Shown: in pieces, positions 1-5,270 of the stretch
Numbering within the stretch: position 1 is the stretch's first letter
How the letters are laid out: the number at the start of each line of letters is the position of its first letter
NCBI GenBank assembly: GCA_021845645.1
Contig: JAJZVM010000148.1
Coordinates: forward strand, 1 to 10,497
Direction: 5' to 3'
DNA from: Bacillota bacterium
GTDB taxonomy: Bacteria; Bacillota_E; JAJZYS01; JAJYTV01
Length of the DNA: 10,497 bases
Position numbers and translations under genes: made by a program
Notes under the pieces: generated by a model
What the model was told of the DNA's origin: nothing
The model's input: only the letters and a program-made list of their open reading frames with translations
The model's database searches: none

Positions 1-915
1 CGTCTCGACCCCTGTCGCGAGGGCCCTCAAGGCCTGTTTGTCGATCTCGACGTCGAAGTGGCCCGCGTTCGCGAGCAGAACGCCGTCGCGCATCCGCTCG
101 AGATGCTCGCGCCGCACCACCCTGATGGCGCCGGTCACGGTGACGACGATGTCGGCCCGCGGCGCGAGCTCGTCCATCGTGCCGACGTCGTAGCCGTCGA
201 GCCAGGCCTCGTTCATCTTGACCGGATCGATGTCGACAACGCCGACGCGCGCACCGAGTCCCCTCAGGCGCTGGGCGACCCCCTTGCCGCACTGGCCGAA
301 GCCCACGACGAGCGCGTTGCGTCCCGCGATCGTCAGGTTCGTGGCGTGCATGATCGCTTCCACCACCGACTGCCCGGTGCCGAAGCGGTTGTCGAAGAGG
401 TGCTTCATCTTGGCGTCGTTGACCGCGATCATCGGCACCTTGAGCTCGCCGGCCAGGTGCATCGCGCGCAGGCGGACGAGACCCGTCGTCGTCTCTTCGG
501 CCCCGCCGCGCAGATCCGCGAGCAGCTGCGGGCGCTCAAGGTGGAGACGGGTGACGAGGTCGCCGCCGTCGTCGACGAGCAGCGTCGGCCGATGCGAAAG
601 CACCTTGTCGAGGTATCCGAAATACTCTTCGGGCGTGGCGCCGTGCCGAGCGTAGACGTGCACGCCGCGACCCGCCAGGGCCTCGGCGACGGCGTCCTGC
701 GTCGAGAGCGGATTCGATCCCGCGATCGCCACCTCGGCGCCCAGATCCCTGAGCGCGAGCGCGAGGCGGGCCGTCTTGGCCTCCAGGTGCAGCGCGATGC
801 CCACCCGCTCCCCCTTGAGGGGCTTGTGTGCCTGCCCTTCGCGGATCAGCTGGTCCAGGATCGGCATGTGCTCCTCGGCCCAGTCGATGCGCCTGTCTCC
901 GTCCTGCCTGCTCAC
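1..915 (-). CDS. ahcY: Adenosylhomocysteinase family protein (possibly S-inosylhomocysteine hydrolase), 3' end cut by window
   Basis: The open frame runs from a GTG at 915 to the window edge: 305 codons, lacking roughly the last quarter. It is an NAD-dependent SAH hydrolase family member, which splits S-nucleosyl-homocysteine into homocysteine and nucleoside in the cytosol. Visible family motifs are GGAEETTTG (137-145), NDAKMKHLFDN (166-176, with Lys171, Asp175 and Asn176 at the catalytic positions), GTGQS (179-183) and the NAD-binding GFGQCGKG (205-212). It looks like the shorter Thermotoga/archaeal type. In the substrate pocket HLEAKTA (43-49) replaces the human-type HMTVETA, so the Thr and Glu that read adenine are Glu45 and Lys47; I recall this HxExK pattern from S-inosylhomocysteine hydrolases. 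The start is well set: GGAGG lies 7 nt before a GTG that overlaps the phosphorylase stop (GTGA). It is the last visible gene of the speD operon. The family is certain; inosine preference is inference. Confidence 0.9.
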   Translation of the reverse strand, partial: MSRQDGDRRIDWAEEHMPILDQLIREGQAHKPLKGERVGIALHLEAKTARLALALRDLGAEVAIAGSNPLSTQDAVAEALAGRGVHVYARHGATPEEYFGYLDKVLSHRPTLLVDDGGDLVTRLHLERPQLLADLRGGAEETTTGLVRLRAMHLAGELKVPMIAVNDAKMKHLFDNRFGTGQSVVEAIMHATNLTIAGRNALVVGFGQCGKGVAQRLRGLGARVGVVDIDPVKMNEAWLDGYDVGTMDELAPRADIVVTVTGAIRVVRREHLERMRDGVLLANAGHFDVEIDKQALRALATGVET

Positions 916-1685
916 GACATCGCCTCCGGCTGCGGATGGATACCGCAGCGATAGTCCCTGCCGAGGTCCCGAGCGGTGCCAAGGAGGAGGTTCGAGAGCG
1001 TCCTCCCCTGCTCCGCCATCAACTCGAGCACTTCCTCATGCGACGGGCGCGCGCCCTGCACCCCGGCGGCCAGGTTGGTCACGAGGGCGACCGCGGCGTA
1101 GCAGATGCCCATCTCAGCCGCGAGCACGGCCTCCGGCACCTGCGTCATGCCCACCACGTCGCCGCCGAGCTGCGCGTAGGCGCGGATCTCGGCCGGGGTC
1201 TCGAAGCGCGGTCCCTCGGTGCAGACGTAGACGACGTCCTCGCGCCGCAGCGCGATGCCCTGCCGGTCGGCGCTGCGGCGCAGGGCCGCGCGCAACGTGG
1301 GGCAGTAGGCGTCGCTGACGTTCTGGTGCACCACGCCGGGACCGTCGTGGAACGTCGTCGGCCGCGACTTGGTGAAGTCGATGAAGTCGCCGAGCAGGGC
1401 CAGGCTGCCCGGCGGGATGTCTTCGCGGACCGAGCCGACGGCGGACGTCGCGAGGATGGCCGTGACACCGATCTCCTTGAGGCCCCAGAGCAGGGCGCGC
1501 GCCGGCAGGCGGTGCGGCGGGACGGCGTGTCCCTTGCCGTGGCGCGGCGCGAAGACCAGCTCGAGACCGTCCGGCAGCCGCACCTGCGTCACCGCTGCGT
1601 CGCCGTAGGGCGTCGCGACCACGCGTTCGTGCTCCTCGGCACCAGGCAGGGCATAGACGCCAGTGCCGCCGATGATCGCGATCAT
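912..1685 (-). CDS. mtnP: S-methyl-5'-thioadenosine/thioinosine phosphorylase (PNP/MTAP family)
   Basis: A 257-residue family-2 purine nucleoside phosphorylase, which cleaves methylthio-nucleoside with phosphate to a purine base and 5-methylthioribose-1-phosphate. Motifs are GGTGVY (6-11) and PRHG (47-50) for phosphate, ATSAVGS (79-85), TEGPRFETPAE (156-166), and MTQVPE (180-185) in the nucleoside pocket. The purine-recognition strand reads VTNLAAG (202-208). Human MTAP has TDYD here, with both Asp reading 6-aminopurine; this protein has Asn204 and Ala206. Asn at this place is typical of phosphorylases acting on 6-oxopurines (PNP, methylthioinosine phosphorylase). I therefore infer that methylthioinosine is the better substrate, although automated tools will probably call it MTAP. 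The ATG at 1685 lies one base after the ndk stop (TGAGATG). A longer frame reaches 1733, but its 16 extra residues lie inside ndk and precede the normal family N-terminus. The job fits speD: polyamine synthesis produces methylthioadenosine. Confidence 0.85.
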   Translation of the reverse strand: MIAIIGGTGVYALPGAEEHERVVATPYGDAAVTQVRLPDGLELVFAPRHGKGHAVPPHRLPARALLWGLKEIGVTAILATSAVGSVREDIPPGSLALLGDFIDFTKSRPTTFHDGPGVVHQNVSDAYCPTLRAALRRSADRQGIALRREDVVYVCTEGPRFETPAEIRAYAQLGGDVVGMTQVPEAVLAAEMGICYAAVALVTNLAAGVQGARPSHEEVLELMAEQGRTLSNLLLGTARDLGRDYRCGIHPQPEAMS

Positions 1686-1686
1686 C

Positions 1687-2142
1687 TCAGTTGCCAGCGT
1701 AGATCCACTCTTCCTCCGGCCGCGGCTGGCCAACCAGCTCGCCTGGGCGGAAGAAGAGGCCGATCTCGCGCTCGGCGGCCTCGGGCCCGTCCGAGCCGTG
1801 CACGATGTTGGCCGCGATCTGCATGGCGAAGTCGCCCCTGAGCGTGCCCGGGGCCGCCTTGGCGGGATCGGTCGCGCCCATCACGTTGCGGGCGATGCCG
1901 ATGGCGTCCTGGCCCTCCCAGACCATGGCGACGATCGGGCCCGAGGTGATGAAGTTGACCAGCCCGGCGAAGAACGGCTTCTCGCGGTGCGCCTCGTAGT
2001 GGCGGGAGGCCAGCTCCTCGCTGACCCGCATCAGCTTGAGTCCGACCAGCCTGAGGCCCTTGCGCTCCAGGCGGCCGATCACCTCGCCGACGAGACCGCG
2101 TCCGACTCCGTCCGGCTTGACGGCAACGAATGTGCGTTCCAT
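1687..2142 (-). CDS. ndk: Nucleoside diphosphate kinase
   Basis: A full-length 151-residue NDP kinase, which moves the gamma-phosphate of ATP to other nucleoside diphosphates through a phosphohistidine in the cytosol. It begins [12 protein letters not shown], the family's N-terminal strand with the conserved Lys9. The active-site motif NIVHGSDG has the phospho-accepting His115, and the C-terminus ends EEEWIYAGN, close to the usual W-IYE ending. Arg/Asn residues of the RNVMGATDP segment (85-93) bind phosphates. The ATG at 2142 is the obvious start; the best Shine-Dalgarno match (GGGAGGGG) is rather far upstream, about 12 nt. It sits between speD, 60 nt upstream across a strong hairpin, and the phosphorylase, one base downstream. 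Housekeeping ndk inside a SAM by-product operon may reflect handling of purines released by the two following enzymes, but that is inference. The identity is secure. Confidence 0.97.
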   Translation of the reverse strand: MERTFVAVKPDGVGRGLVGEVIGRLERKGLRLVGLKLMRVSEELASRHYEAHREKPFFAGLVNFITSGPIVAMVWEGQDAIGIARNVMGATDPAKAAPGTLRGDFAMQIAANIVHGSDGPEAAEREIGLFFRPGELVGQPRPEEEWIYAGN

Positions 2143-2169
2143 GGCTCTAGCGTTCCCCTCCCGAAAGTT

Positions 2170-2195
2170 GCGCCCCGGTCCTTCGACCGGGGCGC
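2170..2195 (-). terminator. GC-rich hairpin between speD and ndk (terminator or attenuator-like)
   Basis: A perfect 11-bp inverted repeat (GCGCCCCGGTC / GACCGGGGCGC) with a 4-nt loop starts 7 nt beyond the speD stop codon. On the transcribed strand it is followed by AACTTTCGG, a very weak U tract, so it is not a textbook intrinsic terminator. It could partly terminate, pause RNA polymerase, or protect the 3' end of speD mRNA while allowing lower expression of ndk and the genes beyond. No promoter is evident between it and ndk. Confidence 0.5.
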
Positions 2196-2202
2196 CCTGT
2201 CT

Positions 2203-2574
2203 TTAGCCGACTTGCGTTTCTACCTCGGCGAAGACGCCGCGCTCCGTCTCTGTCGCCGTCACGCTTTCAGCGCGGAAGTGCTCCACAATATAGTTGCAGG
2301 CGTCCCATGGTTCGACGCGTTCCCCGCATGTGAACACATCTACCGCGGCGTAGCCCAGTTCGGGCCAGGTGTGCACCGCCAGGTGCGACTCCGAGATGAC
2401 CACCACACCACTGACGCCCTGGGGGCTGAACTTATGGAAGGCTACTTCCCGGACCTCAGCACCCGACTCCAGCGCTGCGGCCACCAGGATTCTCTCAACC
2501 CGCTCCGGGTCGTTGAGAATCGCCCGGTCGCAACCGTACACCTCGGCCAGAATGTGCCGGCCCAGTGCGTTCAT
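2203..2574 (-). CDS. speD: S-adenosylmethionine decarboxylase proenzyme (prokaryotic class 1B)
   Basis: SpeD decarboxylates SAM to give the aminopropyl donor for spermidine and related polyamines; the cofactor is a pyruvoyl group made by self-cleavage. The 123-residue length is that of the short bacterial/archaeal type (Thermotoga, Bacillus). The processing site is visible: ISESHLAVHTWPE (60-72), where cleavage between Glu62 and Ser63 would make pyruvoyl from Ser63. His68 and Cys83 (DVFTCG) are the expected processing and catalytic residues, at the same numbers as in the Thermotoga enzyme. The start ATG at 2574 has a GAGGGGG Shine-Dalgarno 7 nt upstream and lies about 30 nt after the predicted transcription start. 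It is the first gene of an operon continuing through a hairpin to ndk, the phosphorylase and ahcY. No spermidine synthase is in the window. The identification is very secure. Confidence 0.97.
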   Translation of the reverse strand: MNALGRHILAEVYGCDRAILNDPERVERILVAAALESGAEVREVAFHKFSPQGVSGVVVISESHLAVHTWPELGYAAVDVFTCGERVEPWDACNYIVEHFRAESVTATETERGVFAEVETQVG

Positions 2575-2610
2575 CGATCAGCCCCCTCGCATAGGTTCAC
2601 CATCAAATGC

Positions 2611-2639
2611 ATTGTAGAGACATGTCGGAAGGTTGTCAA
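2611..2639 (-). promoter_or_regulatory. Near-consensus sigma-70-type promoter for the speD operon
   Basis: Read on the minus strand, a perfect -35 TTGACA (2639-2634) is followed by exactly 17 bases and then TACAAT (2616-2611), five of six matches to the -10 consensus. A start near 2604 would give a leader of about 30 nt ending in the speD Shine-Dalgarno. The stretch is visibly richer in A+T than its surroundings. With so short a leader there is no room for a riboswitch, so control would have to come from a protein acting at or above the promoter. Confidence 0.8.
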
Positions 2640-2889
2640 CGAACAGACGGTGTTTTCAGCAACGATTCACGATCTGGCGGAGTGAGACGCGATGGCTGAC
2701 GTGATCGCGCTCATCCGCTCCGTATCTCTTGCGATTTCGCTGCCGTACGTGTAGTGCGACGGTTCACGAGACATAATCGGGACTTGTCCCAGACTTGCGG
2801 CCGCCTGTCCGCGGCGCATAGCGGGGCTCACGCGCCGCGACACGCTGCGCTGCGTTTCGACGCCTTTCGCGGCCAGGAGGCGACGGGCT
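2640..2889. other. Intergenic region upstream of the speD promoter; no convincing gene
   Basis: These 250 bases separate the SRPBCC gene's stop from the speD promoter, and the flanking speD leader is also noncoding. I see no gene with family resemblance on either strand. Small structures are present. GGGAC-TT-GTCCC (2779-2790) is a short inverted repeat that could be an operator half-site pair. An imperfect 8-bp stem with a 6-nt loop (2838-2859) lies about 30 nt past the SRPBCC stop and could be a weak terminator without a U tract. A NotI-like GCGGCCGC lies near 2797. A 20-codon plus-strand ORF (2692-2754) has a possible ribosome site but is otherwise unsupported. Confidence 0.6.
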
Positions 2890-3327
2890 TCAGCTGTCCC
2901 TGAGGTCCCGCTCGAGGGCGTCGAGCATCTGCTCGGCGTTGCGGCGCAGGATCAGCTTGGCCACGGGATTGAACAGGCTCGCGATCATCGGCATGCCGAA
3001 CTCGAAGTCGGTCGTGAGCGTGACGCTCGTGCCGCCAGCGGCGGGCACGACCCGCCATTCGCCTTCGAAGCGCCTGAGGTCCCCGGAGATCTGCTGATAG
3101 GTTATGCGCCCCTCCTCTGGCAGGAAGGTGTCCCGCTCCAGCCAGCGGAATGGCGCGCCCTGCAGCGTGACGTGCCACTGCGAGTCGGTCGAGTTGCCCT
3201 CGCGGCGCACCACCTCGACCGAGTTGACGTTCTCCATGAAGCGCGGAAAGGACTCCATGTCCGAGAGCACCGCGAACACGGCTTCGGGGTTCGCCTTGAT
3301 CAGCTTCTGCACTTCCACGTAGGGCAT
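2890..3327 (-). CDS. SRPBCC-fold protein (COQ10 / polyketide cyclase-dehydrase-like)
   Basis: A 145-residue protein of the SRPBCC/START superfamily, whose members form a helix-grip cavity that holds hydrophobic ligands such as quinones, polyketides or lipids. It opens with the family pattern VEVQKLIKANPEAVFAVLSDMESFPRFMENVNSVEVV (4-40): a strand, a helix, then the phenylalanine-proline turn. It continues with alternating strands (WHVTLQG, ITYQQISGDLRRFEGEWRV, TSVTLTTDFEFG) and ends in the long amphipathic helix LFNPVAKLILRRNAEQMLDALERDL that closes the cavity. There is no signal peptide or membrane segment. The ATG at 3327 has AGGAG 8 nt upstream, and the gene follows the aminotransferase by 14 nt, so the two are probably co-transcribed. 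The fold is clear; ligand and role cannot be told from sequence. A quinone-binding role like COQ10 is one option, a cyclase another. Confidence 0.85.
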   Translation of the reverse strand: MPYVEVQKLIKANPEAVFAVLSDMESFPRFMENVNSVEVVRREGNSTDSQWHVTLQGAPFRWLERDTFLPEEGRITYQQISGDLRRFEGEWRVVPAAGGTSVTLTTDFEFGMPMIASLFNPVAKLILRRNAEQMLDALERDLRDS

Positions 3328-3341
3328 GGTCGGCGCTCCTT

Positions 3342-4610
3342 TCAGAGGTCCTCGGCCACGAGCGCGACCTGGGCGGCCGCCTCGCGGATCTGGCCAAGCG
3401 TCTCCGCGATCGTCTCCTCGGAGATGATGACGGGCGGGATCATGCGCAGAACGCGCTCGTTGTTCAGGGTCCAGAGCGCCAGCACGTGCCGGTGCAGGAG
3501 TTCCGACATCAGCATGCCGCCGACGCCCTCGCGCGTGGCCTCGAGACCGAGCATCAGGCCACGGCCGCGCACCTCTGAGATCACGCCGGGGAACTCGCGC
3601 GCCAGCGACTCGAGCCCTTCCCGCAGGAGAGCGCCCTTGCGCCTGGCCTGCCCCGGGAAGTCCTCCTCGCGCATCACGTCGATGGCCTCGCAGCCGACCG
3701 CTGCGGTGAGCGGCGCGCCGCCGCCGCCGCCACCGCCGAAGGTGCTCGTGTGGATGAGCGGCATGCTGTCGAGAAAGCCCATGGCGTCCCGGGTGCCGAC
3801 ACAGGCGCCGAGCGGCAGGATGCCGCCGCCGAGGGCCTTCGAGACCGTGAGGAAGTCCGGTACGACGCCCTGCTCGTGCTCGCAGGCGAAGTAGTGGCCC
3901 GTGCGGCCCATGCCGCTCTGCACCTCGTCGAAGATCAGCATCGCGCCCGCATGGTCGCAGATGGCACGCGCATGCGCGAGGTAGCCGTCGGGCGGCACGA
4001 TGATGCCGCCCTCGCCCTGGATCGGCTCGAGGATGACGGCCGCGACCTCCTCGTCCACGGCGGCCTCGAGGGCCTTTGCGTCGCCGTACGGCACCAGGCG
4101 CACGTCGGTGAGCAGGGGGCGGAAGGGGTCCTTGTAGAGGTCGCGACCGCTGACCGAGAGCGCGCCGAACGTCTTGCCGTGGAAGGCGCCGATGGTCGAG
4201 ACGAACACCTTGCGGCCGGTGCGCAGGCGCGAGAACTTGAGCGCGGCCTCGTTCGCCTCGGCCCCCGAGTTGCAGAAGAAGCTGAGCTGAAGATCGCCTG
4301 GGGTCACCTCCGCGAGCCGCTTCGCGAGCGCGATCGGCTCGAGCACAGGCAGCGATCTCGAGGGCAGGGCGATGCGGTCGAGCTGCGCCTTCGCGCGCGC
4401 GACGATGCGGGGATGCAGGTAGCCGTGCACCATGACGCCGTAACCGCCGCCCATGTCGGTATAGCGGTTGCCCTCGCTGTCGTAGACAAAGGCGCCTTCC
4501 GCCCGCACCTCCGGCGAGAGCACGCCGAGAAAGCTGTAGGCGCGCGCGATGCCAGGGTTGATGTAGCGGGCGAGATCCTGAAGCCAGGCTTCATCCGGCA
4601 AAATGGTCAT
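3342..4610 (-). CDS. Class III PLP aminotransferase, putrescine aminotransferase-like
   Basis: A cytosolic PLP enzyme of the omega-amino-acid/diamine aminotransferase class (422 residues from the ATG at 4610). Seen are FFCNSGAEANEAALKF (111-126, PLP phosphate), FHGKTFGALS (143-152), EPIQGEGG (195-202), FDEVQSGMGRTG (227-238, Asp228 on the PLP ring nitrogen), and SKALGGG with Schiff-base Lys258. The FFCNSG context and the C-terminal TLNN...RMIPP pattern resemble E. coli putrescine aminotransferase, but ornithine, 4-aminobutyrate or other omega-amines are possible. Oddly, the TFGGNP loop has become TFGGGGGGGAP: seven Gly (292-298) follow the Thr-Phe (290-291) that reaches the partner subunit's PLP. 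The start is uncertain. The frame extends to a GTG at 4691 inside a palindrome, the ATG at 4610 has GGAAGG directly abutting it, and a TTG at 4601 has that site at good spacing. SRPBCC follows. Confidence 0.85.
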   Translation of the reverse strand: MTILPDEAWLQDLARYINPGIARAYSFLGVLSPEVRAEGAFVYDSEGNRYTDMGGGYGVMVHGYLHPRIVARAKAQLDRIALPSRSLPVLEPIALAKRLAEVTPGDLQLSFFCNSGAEANEAALKFSRLRTGRKVFVSTIGAFHGKTFGALSVSGRDLYKDPFRPLLTDVRLVPYGDAKALEAAVDEEVAAVILEPIQGEGGIIVPPDGYLAHARAICDHAGAMLIFDEVQSGMGRTGHYFACEHEQGVVPDFLTVSKALGGGILPLGACVGTRDAMGFLDSMPLIHTSTFGGGGGGGAPLTAAVGCEAIDVMREEDFPGQARRKGALLREGLESLAREFPGVISEVRGRGLMLGLEATREGVGGMLMSELLHRHVLALWTLNNERVLRMIPPVIISEETIAETLGQIREAAAQVALVAEDL

Positions 4611-4680
4611 CCTTCCGACGAAAGCATTGCCTTGGCTGTCCAATTGCACCCTGGGCGCCGCGATTCCTGCGCGGTCACGC

Positions 4681-4714
4681 GAAGCGGCCACCTCCCGCGG
4701 GAGGTGGCCGCTTC
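4681..4714 (-). terminator. Perfect 34-bp palindrome after korC (probable terminator without U tract)
   Basis: The arms GAAGCGGCCACCTCCC and GGGAGGTGGCCGCTTC are exact reverse complements with only GC between them, so the whole 34 bp is palindromic. It begins 10 nt past the korC stop codon, where a terminator would sit, but the following transcribed bases (GCGTGACCGCG) contain no U tract. It may act as a hairpin-only terminator, stabilise the 3' end of the kor mRNA, or bind a dimeric protein. No clear promoter for the downstream aminotransferase is visible between it and 4610, so some read-through is likely. Confidence 0.5.
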
Positions 4715-4724
4715 GGGCGATGGA

Positions 4725-5270
4725 TCAGACGGCCTGGGGCACCGCGCCGCCGAGCTCGAAGCCGAGCTCGAGCGCGCGTTCGTTGAGTTCGAGGAACTCG
4801 GGCTTCATGCGGGCGCGCAGGGCTGCGCGCAGGCTGTCGCGGGTGACGGCGCCCGTCAGGGCGACGAGCGCCCCGAGCGCGATCACGTTGAGCGAGAGCT
4901 CGTTGCCCAGCTCGCGCGCCGCGCGTCGGAACGGCAGGAAGTGGCCCTTGGCGTCCGGGAGCTCCTGCCGGATCGTCTCCTCGAGCAGGATGAAGCCCTC
5001 GGGCGTCACCTGCTTGCCGTACTTGAGGTACGCGTCGCGGGAGAAGCAGAGCACGAGGTCCGGGACGGAGACCTCAGGGAAGGCGATCTCGCGCGTCGAG
5101 ATCACGACCTCGGCCTTCGAGGCGCCAAGTCTGGCTTCAGGGCCGTACGTCTGCGTCTGCACGACGTAGAGGCCATCCTCCATGGCCGCTTCCGCGAGCA
5201 TCGTGCCGGCCAGGATGATGCCCTGGCCGCCGCGTCCCGAGAGCCTGACGCGCAGCGGGTCGTGCAGCAT
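4725..5270 (-). CDS. korC: 2-oxoacid:ferredoxin oxidoreductase, gamma subunit
   Basis: A 181-residue gamma subunit of the 2-oxoacid:ferredoxin oxidoreductase family. It supplies the coenzyme A-handling domain of the complex that interconverts a 2-oxoacid plus CoA with acyl-CoA, CO2 and reduced ferredoxin. The family signature is clear: VRLSGRGGQGIILAGTMLAEAA (8-29) with the GxGGQG loop, TQTYGPEARLGASKAEVVIS (39-58), then PEVSVPDLVLCFS and a C-terminal half ending in helices. The start ATG at 5270 shares one base with the korB stop (TAATG) and has GGGAGGTGG upstream, so the two are translationally coupled. It is the last kor gene; a strong palindrome begins 10 nt after its stop. The substrate cannot be read from this subunit. 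It is also encountered as PorG/VorC in related complexes, but a separate gamma of this length next to separate alpha, beta and ferredoxin subunits fits the four-subunit KorDABC layout. Confidence 0.9.
   Translation of the reverse strand: MLHDPLRVRLSGRGGQGIILAGTMLAEAAMEDGLYVVQTQTYGPEARLGASKAEVVISTREIAFPEVSVPDLVLCFSRDAYLKYGKQVTPEGFILLEETIRQELPDAKGHFLPFRRAARELGNELSLNVIALGALVALTGAVTRDSLRAALRARMKPEFLELNERALELGFELGGAVPQAV

Noticed and set aside
536..982. 148-codon minus-strand frame across the ahcY/phosphorylase junction
   Set aside because: It is a shifted reading of ahcY, whose own frame is open to the window edge with clear SAH hydrolase motifs.
1686..1733. 16-residue N-terminal extension of the phosphorylase
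   Set aside because: It lies inside ndk and precedes the usual start MIAIIGGTG.
2838..2859. Imperfect stem-loop past the SRPBCC gene as a defined terminator
   Set aside because: One mismatch in eight pairs and no U tract; it is mentioned only within the intergenic entry.
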